Of a DNA stretch of 64,000 nucleotides, positions 44,101-53,574 are shown piece by piece. The translations under genes were made by a program, and so were the position numbers. The stretch comes from Prorocentrum cordatum. Its lineage: Eukaryota; Sar; Dinophyceae; Prorocentrales; Prorocentraceae. Under the pieces are notes generated by a model, which was not told the DNA's origin, did not search any database, and saw only the letters and a list, made by a program, of their open reading frames with translations. How positions within the stretch are numbered: position 1 is the stretch's first letter; the number at the start of each line of letters is the position of its first letter. The DNA is taken from positions 164,001 to 228,000 of the forward strand of contig CAUYUJ010017657.1 in assembly GCA_963575745.1 (NCBI GenBank), given 5' to 3'.

Positions 44101-45338
44101 GTTTGATGCCAAGAAGATGGAGGTACAACAATGCCACGTAAGATATCACAAAATAATCGCTTGATAGTGCGAACGGCTCTCCACGGAAGCGCTTTGATTA
44201 CTTCTGCCCCCACCCCGTCTGGTCCCGTGGCTTTTCCAGGGTTGAGTCGAGCTCGGGCCCGAAGGACCACCGCCATCGTGAGCGTCGCCTCCTGGGGTCT
44301 GGGGGACCCCTGGAGCTCCTCCCTGAGGCCCTGGACAATCTTGATCGACCGCCGACGCTCCTCCTCATCCTCGCAGACCTCCTTCAACTTCATCATCTCC
44401 TCCATCCACCTCTCCCTGTCCACGCTCTCCTCCCCCTCAATCTTCACCGCCTTCAAAGCTGCTTTACGTGGACGCTCCGCTTCCCATTCCAGCTTTGCTC
44501 GTTTGAATTTTCTCGCTTCCCGATCTCTTTTTCTGCGTAGAAGTCGATAGGCTAACGTCCCCCTCTCCGCCCTCCTCCGGTAGACCTGCACATCCAAGGA
44601 CCGCAGCAACTCCGATCGTTCAGGGGGTCGAGCTGGGCGCTTCGGGGTACATTCGGTGGCCGACGCACACGAATAGATAACACTCTCTGCCTGACACATA
44701 AGTTGGCACGAAAATAGATTGGCATCCAACAACTGGCGACACGATCGACGAGCAGACAAGTTGAGTGGGTCCCAGCCTTTCAAGGTTCGAGAACGTCGTG
44801 AGAGATTCCGTCTCGCCGACTCCCTGGAAGCCACTCTCAGAGAAGCTCGAACAAGGGCATGATCTGATAATCTCATCACGGCTCCCTGCTGCTGTCCTAC
44901 GTACAGAAACTCAACCGAGCACCCCGACACCTGCGATCCATGAGGAACAAGGATGTAATCCAGCACTTCACGGCGGGACCCCTTCCGATAATCAAACCAA
45001 GTCGGCTTCCTAGCTCCAAAAGAATTCGAAGCACACATACGCTCCTGAACCAACCAATCCTCCACCTCCTGTCGCAAGCTCTCCACCTTCTCCTTCCTCT
45101 CCCGCTCCTTGGTCCCCGTGGCCTGGATCTGCACTACCTCCAAGCCTCCTCCCGAATAAACCTCCTCCTCATGCTGTAAGTGTGGCTGTATCTCAACATT
45201 CGCATCCATGGCAACAACAAGACGACAGAAGCCATAACGACGGCATACGTACTTTCTGAGCAAGCTCACCGACTGGAGTGCACAATGTGATATCTCCAGA
45301 AACTCGGGCTGGCTGGCATCAGGCAAGTACAATGAGAC
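41127..45338 (-). CDS. Endonuclease-reverse transcriptase-RNase H polyprotein (5' partial)
   Basis: 1401 residues from a TTG at 45332, with the frame open to the element's edge, so the true start is lost. APE endonuclease, C-terminal part: LVVAMDANVE (Asp43, Asn45), TWFDYRK, REVLDYILVP, LSDHALV (Asp157, His158). Reverse transcriptase about 355-670: GKATGPDGVGAEVIK, LGSADVKQAF (Asp500), GGNDSPSLWNL, and LLYADNIFIL (612-615) where YADD is usual. Residues 842-986 are about 15 ten-residue repeats of SSVTNGMGAV type. RNase H is at the C-terminus: LELTGDSLLICNWING (Asp1200), YRESNTVADELTH (Asp1266), GSFDGGVCAQGVGVGW (Asp1305), SITDAELSGLEGLL (Glu1378), stop. The RNase H is circularly permuted. The product would nick the target and copy element RNA there. 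Confidence 0.92.
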   Translation of the reverse strand, partial: VSLYLPDASQPEFLEISHCALQSVSLLRKYVCRRYGFCRLVVAMDANVEIQPHLQHEEEVYSGGGLEVVQIQATGTKERERKEKVESLRQEVEDWLVQERMCASNSFGARKPTWFDYRKGSRREVLDYILVPHGSQVSGCSVEFLYVGQQQGAVMRLSDHALVRASLRVASRESARRNLSRRSRTLKGWDPLNLSARRSCRQLLDANLFSCQLMCQAESVIYSCASATECTPKRPARPPERSELLRSLDVQVYRRRAERGTLAYRLLRRKRDREARKFKRAKLEWEAERPRKAALKAVKIEGEESVDRERWMEEMMKLKEVCEDEEERRRSIKIVQGLREELQGSPRPQEATLTMAVVLRARARLNPGKATGPDGVGAEVIKALPWRAVRTIKRLFCDILRGIVVPPSSWHQTLTTLLPKSYPICDVSDTRRISVESIFKKWYSTCLSIMLEPYCLQAGTHASLFGFVPKRSCTEIFAGLKAAAQHASQWGKDRRLVLGSADVKQAFQNTKISTVKRAFDVLSIPPWLQYGVLVPMPCEVTSLLFQGLQLPDVGIDTHIRTGGNDSPSLWNLIVVAMWAPLFKLWDEQGIGFHCLDPNSVGEVSASVPVHHLLYADNIFILGSSEEEFRRQVGDMTETLRGWGFEWKIESLEVAFIGFSEKPKHPILVRVQDQMVPFKVVDEMNVLGNSIYCSYREAHQDLRRRIGAARRAFHAHAAYFRSKAVPFSAKCRSYITRVQSILIYGSQGISWDRDSLQSLNVFEGNCLYQMTSPQKPASESWVVWKPARLRIARRMFFEAKCQSAVQRVLYSLWQLGADIASYFGANVDSGYQIPESELSPGMVAGSLVTNGMGEVSSVTNGMGAVSSVTSGMGAVSSDMNGMGVVSSDMHGMVSPVTSGMDVVSSVTGGMVGVSSVTSGMGAVSDMHGMVSPVTSGMGVVSSVTNGMVGVSSVTSGMGAVSAVTNGMGAVSSDTNGMGAVSSDMHGMVSSAMPSDRASSSRDVEVPCERGGPRDSPRSPPKRRRVAVPGLGQQTVYPRAHRDARRLLMCCTPRWEEKRTLESKYWRSQWKWKEASKLTRLGSTKGQATGEHPWCFMFQTIFPSFVNLEDRWWRACSFSYSDFVQYCRQFLEACTLGSLFDLFVVRGGTGGRGDYIKERGEEMLARPLSAKESEKLAQRLASNNEQEPTWDLSDDGIGLELTGDSLLICNWINGLWKVEGGEGGDGASYRRRVANIISLLEELEEEGIRPPSWGNDFIRHIYRESNTVADELTHLAREGQIFRELFHHHIFRSDVRDNFRVIGLRGSFDGGVCAQGVGVGWFLQIGYIPRFHDPYPDPEHRDKRARVVSLFPQASSPCPIIWEIVGRCAQALPSHSSITDAELSGLEGLLRAAVQVAQDLQLQRD
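42375..42809 (-). repeat. In-frame ~30-bp minisatellite in the retrotransposon ORF
   Basis: About 15 tandem units containing GTAACTGAAGAGAC and CCATCCCA on the plus strand. Unit lengths keep the reading frame (10 residues, some of 8-9). It lies between reverse transcriptase and RNase H as a flexible spacer. Confidence 0.92.
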
Positions 45339-45339
45339 A

Positions 45340-46352
45340 AAGAGCTTCCTGACAGTATATAATGTGGAAAAAAATCAAGAGAATTTCTGCCCAAGCCAGA
45401 CCGCTCAAGATGACTCTGGCCAAAAAAACGAACAGTTTGGAACCCAGCTCGAGTGTCAAATCGAGTTCAGACCTCTGAATGCGACAGGCGGACGCGTCTG
45501 ATGTCTGTGAATCAACTCCTGTTATTACAAGCCCTGCAGCCCCCCTACACCCCGAGTTAAGTGCAGAAACCGAGAGCAGCTCTCAGGATGACTTGAATAA
45601 TACAATAGTTTCGTGAAGCCAGTTCAGCAGCAGACCGAGTTCCGAGTTCTCGGTTCGACAGACGGACGCGCCTGATGTCACAGAAAACGATTTCTGTGAC
45701 CCACCAGCACTGCAACCCTCCCCCAGCACGAGTTAAGTGCAGAAAACCAAGAGCACTTCTCAAGATGACTCGAACAATACGAATAGTTTTGCGGACCTAG
45801 CTCGGGCAGCTGGCCGAGTTCAGAGCTCTCGATTGAACAGACGAACGCGCCTGATAATTCCCAATCGATTTCTGTGACTATGAGCTCTGTATCTGCTCTA
45901 CAGCTCTAGTTAAGTACAGAAAACCGAGAGCGTCTGCTACGATAACTCGAATAATACGAACAGGTTTGCGGACCTAGCTCGACTAGCAGAACGAGTTCAG
46001 ACCTCTGGATTCAACAGGCGAACGCGCCTAATCATTCTGGATCGATTAGCTGGCCTTACCAGCTCTGTAGCTGTCCTGAAGCTCGAGTTATGTTCAGAAA
46101 ACCGACAGTGCGTATCCAGATGACTCGAAACGGCCGATCCCGCCGGAGTGCTTTTTGGCAGTAAAAGGTACCCGATCGAGCTGAGATCAAGATGGCGAGC
46201 GGGAATAAGATCGAATATCACGGGAAAAATACTACAGCTCAAACGAATTGTTGAATTTTGAGAACAAAATTTTCAACCGACCAAAAGTCACCAAAAGGTC
46301 CGTCGAGATTTTTCTTGCCAACTAGCTCTACAGCGCCCCGGAATTACTGGGC
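45340..46352 (+). repeat. Satellite monomers and module B
   Basis: Begins at the hairpin tail AGAGCTTCCTGACAGTATATAATG left by the retroelement, followed by about four monomers and module B from 46120. No coding is seen. Confidence 0.85.
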
Positions 46353-46879
46353 GCCGGCGGTAAACCGTCAACCTTTGTTTTTTGCGGACTTTGCGGTCGA
46401 CTGTGCAGGCTTTCCAGCCTAGTCGAAAGCAAGGAAGCGGACGTATAGGGAGCAGGCGAAGCCTCACCGATCCTAACGATCAGGAAGGCGACAGCCTAAG
46501 CTCTCCGAAATACGCTTGTACAACCCGCGGTATGACAAGAGTCTTATGCTCAACGTCAAATGTGAATTGATGAATTAAGGAGATCAAATACTATCGAACC
46601 TCTTTGAGGCCACAGTACGTCTCAATCTACAGGCACGTCACATGTCAAATGAAACTGAGGGTACACACTGAATTCTGCACTCCACTCGAGGCGGAGAAAA
46701 GTAAGACGTCATGCAATGAGTAATCAATTAAGACGACAGCCTAAGCTCTTATGAGTGTGTGAAGTGAAGTGAAGCACGCACGCACAACACGCACAAGCAT
46801 GGCATGAGCGAGCAGCGAACACCAATCACATCAACTCAATGAATTCTGCACTCCACTCGAGGCGGAGAAGAGTAAGACC

Positions 46880-47320
46880 TCATGCAATGAGTTATCAAAT
46901 GACTCAAATGTTATCAATGACTCCAATGTTATCAATGACTCCAATGTTATCAATGACTCAATGACTCCAATGTTATCAATGACTCCAATGACTCCAATGT
47001 TCGCCGCAACTCCAATGACTCCAATGTTATCAATGACTCAATGACTCTTGTCATCCTCGAACTTGCATGAATTGAAGAATACACAATGAATTCTGCACTC
47101 CACTCGAGGCAGAGAAAAGTAAGACCTCATGCAATGACTCAATGACTCCAATGTTATCAATGACTCCAATGACTCCAATGTTCTCCGCAACTCCAATGAC
47201 TCCAATGTTATCAATGACTCAATGACTCTTGTCATCCTCGAACTTGCATGAATTGAAGGATACACAATGAATTCTGCACTCCACTCGAGGCAGAGAAAAG
47301 TAAGACCTCATGCACTGAAA
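46880..47320 (-). repeat. Minisatellite and duplications in insert 5
   Basis: Irregular repeats of CAATGTTATCAATGACTC. A ~50-bp segment AATGAATTCTGCACTCCACTCGAGG recurs at about 46667, 46843, 47087 and 47266, and the last two are 180 bp apart within a larger duplication. Confidence 0.85.
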
Positions 47321-47595
47321 TATCAGGGGAAAAGTAAGACCTCACGCAACGAATTATCAAATGTCAAATATGGCACTGTCGGTGATATATCCTCCAGCTG
47401 AAACCTTCTCGCGAGAACCGAAAAGTCGTATCCGTCCGTCGTCACGCACGTACAACAAAAGATAACAAGCGCAGCAAACAAAGAGAGCAGCCTAGCTGAC
47501 CTCGAAGATGCCGTACCCGTCGATGGCAGCGATGGCTGCCGCGCCGTCTCCCCGCGACGCCGACACCCCCTGAGCCCCGGTGGGATCCTGGAGCC

Positions 47596-47602
47596 CTTGA
47601 GC
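47596..47602 (-). other. Spliced-leader end at the 5' edge of insert 5
   Basis: GCTCAAG on the minus strand lies exactly at the junction with the target. Seven bases alone are weak evidence, but the position is the same as in inserts 1 and 2. Confidence 0.5.
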
Positions 47603-49000
47603 GGGGGACTCGTAGAGCTTCCTGACAGTATATAATATGGAAAAAATTCCAGAGAATTTCAGCCCAAGCCAGACCTCTCAAGATGACTCTGGCAAAAAAA
47701 AACGAACAGTTTGGAACCCAGCTCGAGTGTGAAAACCGAGTTCAGACCTCTGAATGCGGCAGGCGGACGCGTCTGATGTCTGCGAATCGACTCCTGTGAT
47801 TACAGCCCTGCAGCCCCCCTACAGCCCGAGTTAAGTGCAGAAACCGACAGCAGCTCTCAGGATGATTTAAATAATACAATAGTTTCGCGAAGCTAGTTCG
47901 AGCAGCAGACCGAGTTCGAGCTCTCGGTTCGACAGACGGACGCGCCTGATGTCTCTAAATCGATTTCTGTGACCAACAGCACTGTAGCACTATGAGCTCT
48001 GTAACTGCCCTACAGCTCCAGTTAAGTACAGAAAAGCGAGAGTGTCTGCTACGATGACTCGAATAATAGGAATAGGTTTGCGGACCTAGCTCGGCTAGCA
48101 GACCGAGTTCAGACCTCTAGATTCAACAGGCAAACGCGCGTAATGATTCTGAATCGATTAGCTGTGCTTACCATGTAGCTGTCCTCAAGCTCGAGTTATC
48201 TTGAGAAAACCGACAGCGCGTATCATGATGACTCGAAACAGCCGGAGTGCTTTTTGGCAGTAAAAGGTATCCGATCGAGCTGAGATCAAGATGGCAAGCG
48301 GGAATAAGATCGAATATCACGGGAAACAATATTAGAGCTCAAACGAATTGTTGAATTTCGAGAACAAAATGTTAAACCGACGAAAAGTCACGAAAGGGTC
48401 CGTCGAGATTTCTCTTGCCAACTAGCTCTCCAGCGCCCCGGAATTACTCTACAGCTTCCAGCAATAACTGGGAACCGGTGGTAAACCGTCAACCAAGTTA
48501 CCGCCCGGCACCTCGTAGGGCTCTCTTCTTACACAGCGCTCCTCCGAGCACGTGAAGGTTCTGAGGCGAGAGCCGGAAAATTCGAAAAATTACGATTTTT
48601 CGGTTTTCAAACAGCGGATTCCACCAAGTGTTTTGATATTAGTACTGGACCTAGAGCCATGAAAAATTTACCAGCAGGTGCGCCATAGCATACTACAGGG
48701 AATAAAAATCTCACTTCTGAAAACGAACTTCAAAATTGTGCATAAAGTGAAAAACACCGACCCCAGGTTACCACATTCTCTCTTTGCGTCGGGCCGGCCA
48801 ACTAGCTCCATCCTGCGCCCGAATTCCTCTTCGCTCTTTGCCGAAGAGCTCTACGAGGTACTTGCTAAGGGAAGCTCTACGAGTTACTAGCTCTCCAGCG
48901 CGCCGGAATTTCTCTTAAGCTTCCAGTAACTAGCTTAGGGAAGCTCTACGTTTCGCGATTCTAGATCGGGCGGGCTGCTGGAGTTTCTGTGAGGACCGCC
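47603..49000 (+). repeat. Satellite monomers, module B and hairpin with module C/D sequence
   Basis: Monomers at 47680-48225, module B to 48470, a decayed hairpin at 48476-48507, then module sequence with linker blocks to about 49000. No coding is seen. Confidence 0.8.
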
Positions 49001-49575
49001 GTGGAGGAGCTCCTGGCGGGCACCACCACCGTCCGGCTTCTGCTTCTCAATCCTTGAGCTCTCGGCGAGCTTTCGGGGAACTAGCTCCACCCCGCGCTAG
49101 AAGTCCTCTAGCTCATCGATGCCGCAGAGCTTCACGAGGTACAGAAGATCCTCCTTGGAAAGCTCCCGGGGGCTCCCCAGAAAGCTTGTGAAGCGCTGCC
49201 AAGAACGCTTGCACGCGCGTCGGCACGCGTGAACGCATACGCGAAGCTCTTCCGGACCCGCTGCCGGGACGGGCGAGTTGCTGCCAGGACTGTGGACCGG
49301 CGAAGATGGGCTGCTGGCGGGCACCACCACCGTCCCGCTTCTAGTCTAAAACCCTTTAGCTCTCAGCGAGCTCTCCGGGAAAAAATTGTCACATTGTCTC
49401 TTCTGGTCGGGTCGGGTAACTAGCTCCAGCCCGCGCCGGAATTCCTTTAGCTCATCGATAACGAAGAACTCCACGAGGTACTAGCTCCACCCCGCGCCGG
49501 AATCCCTCTAGCTCATCGATGTCGAAGAGTTAGACGAGCTGACTTGGTAGCGTCGAAAACCCGGAGAGACTGGAG
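49001..49575 (-). repeat. Inverted fragments of the GC-rich repeat and linker blocks
   Basis: Two inverted partial units of the 24.3-26.2 kb repeat (CACCACCGTCCGGCTTCTG at about 49022 and CACCACCGTCCCGCTTCTAG at about 49323). These alternate with linker blocks containing CTAGCTCATCGATG at about 49109, 49449 and 49508. No coding is seen. Confidence 0.8.
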
Positions 49576-52500
49576 AGCGAAAGCAACTGGCGCCGGCGGT
49601 GAACCGTCAATCTGGTCACCGCCGGGAACCTCGTAGAGCTCCTTGCATCCGTGAGAAAGCTCAGCATCAAAGCGGGAGCTTCTGGGAGCTTTTCTACAAA
49701 AACTTAGTTGAGATTTTTCGGAGTCAACATGAAGTCGGCTCTTTCAAGTGAACTGGTACTGAAAATGACTCCAGAGGGCTGAGCTGCTCATGGAACAAAG
49801 TTTATATCTCAATGCTCGGAGTAAAAATCTGCTTACTCAAAATGAATTGTCAAATATCTTTCAAAAAATTGCAAAACCACCCAAAAGTTGCCACATTGTC
49901 CGTCTCGGCCGGCTGGGCCAACTGGGCGCCGGCGGTAAACCGTCAACCTTTCTTACCGCCGGGGGGCTCGTAGAGCTTCCTGACAACATATAATGTCTAA
50001 AGAAATTACACAGAAAAAATATTTTTTCAGCCCAGGCAATTTGAGACCTTTCGGATGCAACGCCCCCGATGCTTCTAGATTGTCTTCTGTACGAGCTCTG
50101 TGTCTCTCCTACAGCTCTCCATGCGACAGGCAGACGCGTCTGATGTCTCTGAATCGATGCCTGTGTTACCAGCCCTGCAGCCCCCCTGCTGCCGAGTTAA
50201 GCGCAGGAAACCAACAGCACCTCTCAGGATGACTCGAACAATACGAATAGTTTCGCGGACCTAGTTCGGGCAACAGACCGAGTTCGAAGCTCTGGATTCC
50301 GCAGGCGAACGCGCCTGATGTCTCCGAATCGATTCCAGTGATTACCAGCCATGCAGCCCCCCTACAGCCCGAGTTAAGTGCAGAGAAGCGAGAGCATCTC
50401 GCAAGCGACTCGAACAGTACGAATAGTTTTGCGATTCTAGATCGGGCAGCAGACCGAGATCAGAGCTCTGGATACAACGGACAACGGCCACTGATGATTC
50501 TGAATCAGATTCTTTACGTATCAGCTCTTTAGCTGGCCTGTAGCTCGAGTTAAGTACAGAAAACCGAGAGCGCTTGTCAAGATGACTCGAATAATACGAA
50601 TAGGTTTGCGCACCTAGCTCGGCTAGCAGACCGAATTCAGACCCCTCGCTTCAACAGGCGAACGCGCCTGATCATTCTGGATCGATTAGCTGTGTTTACC
50701 AGCTCTTTAGATGTCCTGAAGCTCGAGTTATCTTGAGAAAACCGACACCGCGTGACAAGATGACTCAAAACGGCCGATCCCGCCATGACGCTTTTCGATA
50801 GTAATACCCACCCGATCGAGCTGATATCAAGATGGCGAGCGGGAATAAGATCGAATATCACAGGAAAAAATACTAGAGCTCAAACGAATTGTGAAACTTC
50901 GAGAACAAAACTGGGCGCCGGCGGTAAACCGTCAACCTTGGTTACCGCCGAGGAACTCGTAGAGCTTCCTAGCTCGGCTTAAGTTGAGAAAACCGACAGC
51001 ACCTACCAACATCCCGACTTATAGTGAATGTTTTTTGACCTCTGAATACGACAGGCGGACGCGTGTGATGTCTGCGAATCGACTCCTGTCATTACCAGCC
51101 CTGGAGCCCCCCTACAGCCCGAGTTAAGTGCAGAAAACCGACAACATCTCTCAGCATGGCTCGAACAATAGAATAGCTTCGCGGACCTAGTTCGGGCAAC
51201 AGACCAAGTTCCGAGCACTGGATTCGACAGGCAGACGCGCATGATCTCTTCGAATCGGTTCCTCTGACAACCAGCACTGTAGCCCCCTCTGAGCGCGAGT
51301 TGAGTGAATAAAACCGAGAGCACTTCTCAAGATGACTCGACCAATACGAATAATTTGGCAATTCTAGATCGGACAGCAGATCGAGTACAGGGCTCTGGAT
51401 TCGACATACAAACGCAACTGACGATTCTGAATCATTGTATGTAAATATCAGCTCTGTAGCTGTCCTAGAGCTCGAGTTAAGTACAGAAAACCCAGAGCTT
51501 CTGTCAAGATGACTCAAATAATACGAACAGGTTTGGGGACCTAGCTCGGCTCACAGACCAAGTTCACACATCTGGAAGCAACAGGCGAACGCGCCTAATT
51601 ATCCTACATCGATTATATGTGCTGACCACCTCTGCGGCTAGCCTAAATAAAGCTCGAGTTATGTTCAGAAAAAACGGCAGAGCGTATCAAGATGACTCGA
51701 AACGGCCGATCCCGCCAGAGTGCTGTTCGATAGTAATATTCACCCGATCGAGCTGAGATCAAGATGGAGAGCGGGAATGAGATCGAATATCACGGGACAA
51801 AATACTAGAGCTCTAACGAATTGTTGAATTTCGAGAAAAAAATTCAACCGATCAAAAGTCACCAAAAGTTCCGTCGAGATTTTTCTTGCCAACTAGCTCT
51901 CCAGCGCGCCGGAATTACTCTTTAGCTTCCAGCAACTAGCTTAGGGAAGCTCTACGAGTCATTTTGAACCGACCAAAAGTTCTGAAAAGTTCAGTCGAGA
52001 TTTTTCGAGCCAACTAGCCTGCCAGCGTTTTCGAACTGGGAGCCGGCGGTAAACCGTCAACCTGGTTAACGCCGGAAACCTCGTAGAGCTCTTTTCTTGC
52101 ACGGCGAGCGTCGGAATACATGGAGAAAGCTTCTGGAGCGAGGAACAAAGAACTCGAAAAATCACGTTTTTCTGTTTTCATTCAACGTCGGTTCCCCTCA
52201 GTGTTTTGATAGTAATACTGCACCTATAGACCAGAAAATTTTACTGACAGGCGCGGCATAATCCACTACAGGTGGGAAAAATACCAATTCTCAAAACGAA
52301 TTTTCAAATTTTGCAAAAAGATCGAAAAACCAACCCCAAGTCGTCACATTGTCTCTTTTGGTCGGGATCGCTAACTAGCTCCACCCTGCGCCCGAACTGG
52401 CGCCGGCGGTGAACCGTCAACCTGGTCACCGCCGGGAACCTCGTAGAGCTCCTCTCACTGGTAAGAGTGCAGAGAATCGACACAGAATCAAAAAATTGAG

Positions 52501-53075
52501 ATTTTTCGAAAATCTTCAGATTCGATGTTTTCAATGTTCATATTCGCTCAGTTCCTGGAAGTCAACTCATGCAAAAATGCATCGCGAGAGCTGAGCTGCT
52601 GTCAGAGAGGAGTTTATATGCCAATGCTCGGCGTAAAAATTTGCTTTTTCAAAATAAATGGTCCAATATCTTCAAATTTTCGCAAAACCAACCAAAAGTT
52701 ATCACATTGTCCGCCTCGGCCGGCTGGGCCAACTGGCGCCGGCGGTGAACCGTCAACCTGGTCACCGCCGGGAACCTCGTAGAGCTCCTTGCATCCGTGA
52801 GAAGCTCAGGATCAAAGCGAGAGCTTCTGGGAGCTTTTCTACAAAAACTTCAAGTTGACATTTTTCGGAGTCAACATGAAGTCGGTTGCTCCAAGTGAAC
52901 TGGCACTAAAAATGGCACTAGAGGGCTGAGCTGCTCAGGGAACAAAGTTTATATGTCAATGCTCAGAGTAAAAATCTGCTTGCTCAAAATAAATTGTCAA
53001 ATATCATTCAAATCTTAGCAAAACCATCCAAAAAGTAAACATTGTCCTTTCTGGTCGGGTCGACCAACTGGGCGC
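49576..53075 (+). repeat. Hairpins, module F and satellite arrays
   Basis: Hairpins at 49594, 49930, 50919, 52044, 52404 and 52740. Module F copies follow the TGA/TCA-type hairpins; satellite arrays with module B lie at 49990-50910 and 50960-51960. No coding is seen. Confidence 0.85.
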
Positions 53076-53100
53076 CGGCGGTAAACCGTCAACCTTTGTT

Positions 53101-53563
53101 CTAGGCGTTCTAGGCGGGTCATGGCAGGGTTAAGCTCCTTAGGAGCCCCAGACCCAGTCCTACAGGGGATATCCTGACAAACTCAGGATATGCACCACTC
53201 CTGCAAGGAGCTCTCGGGCAGCTTCTAACTCAGCCTCTGTGATTGTGCATTGTGCTGGGAGAAGGAAGCTTTTGAGACCTACATTCTGGCGCCAGCCAGT
53301 CTGATTATAGTAAGGAGAAGAGGGGAGAGCACTATACACATAGCAATCCAGATACCAGCCACAGCCTACTCCAAGAATCGATCTCCCACCATCAAAGCCT
53401 CCTTTGATCCCCGAGATCACAACTTTACAATCTTTCACTTCCTGAAGAAAACAAGTGTCATAATATTCGTAACATTCACCTCTCCGCGCGGTCCACGTTA
53501 ATTCATCAGCACGAGTATTGCCCTCCCTATACACCCATTTCCACACGTTCCGTCCTAAATTGG
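53101..53563 (-). mobile_element. 5'-truncated non-LTR retrotransposon in a hairpin loop (insert 8)
   Basis: 463 bp bounded by the 11-bp direct repeat CAACCTTTGTT at 53090-53100 and 53564-53574, between the two arms of one hairpin. The minus strand codes for the end of an RNase H domain. The 3' untranslated part is about 59 bp and contains a stem-loop GCTCC-TTA-GGAGC at 53134-53146 and a repeated CGCCTAGAA. It ends without the GCAAAG box, so this is a third subfamily using the same target. Confidence 0.93.
53160..53563 (-). CDS. Retrotransposon RNase H end, permuted (5' partial)
   Basis: The frame is open to the insertion edge; a longer frame to 53609 adds repeat-derived residues. Numbering from 53609: WKWVYREGNTRADELTWTAR (Asp35), IKGGFDGGRSILGVGCGWYL (Asp73), CTITEAELEAARELLAG (Glu127), stop 22 residues later. 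Only motifs 4-1-2 remain; motif 3 was lost by 5' truncation. The ends of all four RNase H copies coincide, with the stop just after the TEAEL helix. Confidence 0.85.
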
Positions 53564-53574
53564 CAACCTTTGTT

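Larger units (their letters stand above)
41066..45339 (-). mobile_element. Near-full-length APE-type non-LTR retrotransposon (insert 6)
   Basis: Inserted after TCAACCTTTC of a hairpin (left arm at 41043). On the minus strand it ends in a run of 12 A after CAGCCTCCCC. The 5' edge joins AGAGCTTCCTGACAGTATATA, the hairpin's normal downstream tail, so about 20 bp of target including the right arm is deleted and there is no target duplication; the joint shares AAGCTCT. The element is cut within the endonuclease domain. Its 3' end lacks the GCAAAG-N-CGCAAAAA box of insert 7, so it belongs to a separate subfamily with the same target. Confidence 0.9.
46380..47602 (-). mobile_element. Retroposed cDNA with minisatellite (insert 5)
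   Basis: About 1.2 kb joined after TCAACCTTTGTT of a hairpin. The minus-strand 3' end is CGACCGCAAAGTCCGCAAAAA with a stem-loop AGGCT-TTCC-AGCCT at 46407-46420, as in element B; 46500-46570 also matches element B. The 5' edge begins GCTCAAG (a spliced-leader end) and joins GGGGGACTCGTAGAGC, so the right arm of the hairpin is lost. The first ~110 nt of the minus strand read as a GC-rich coding end (GDGAAAIAAIDGYGIFEVS, then a stop at about 47492). I do not recognise this, and it may be the tail of a host gene. Confidence 0.8.
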
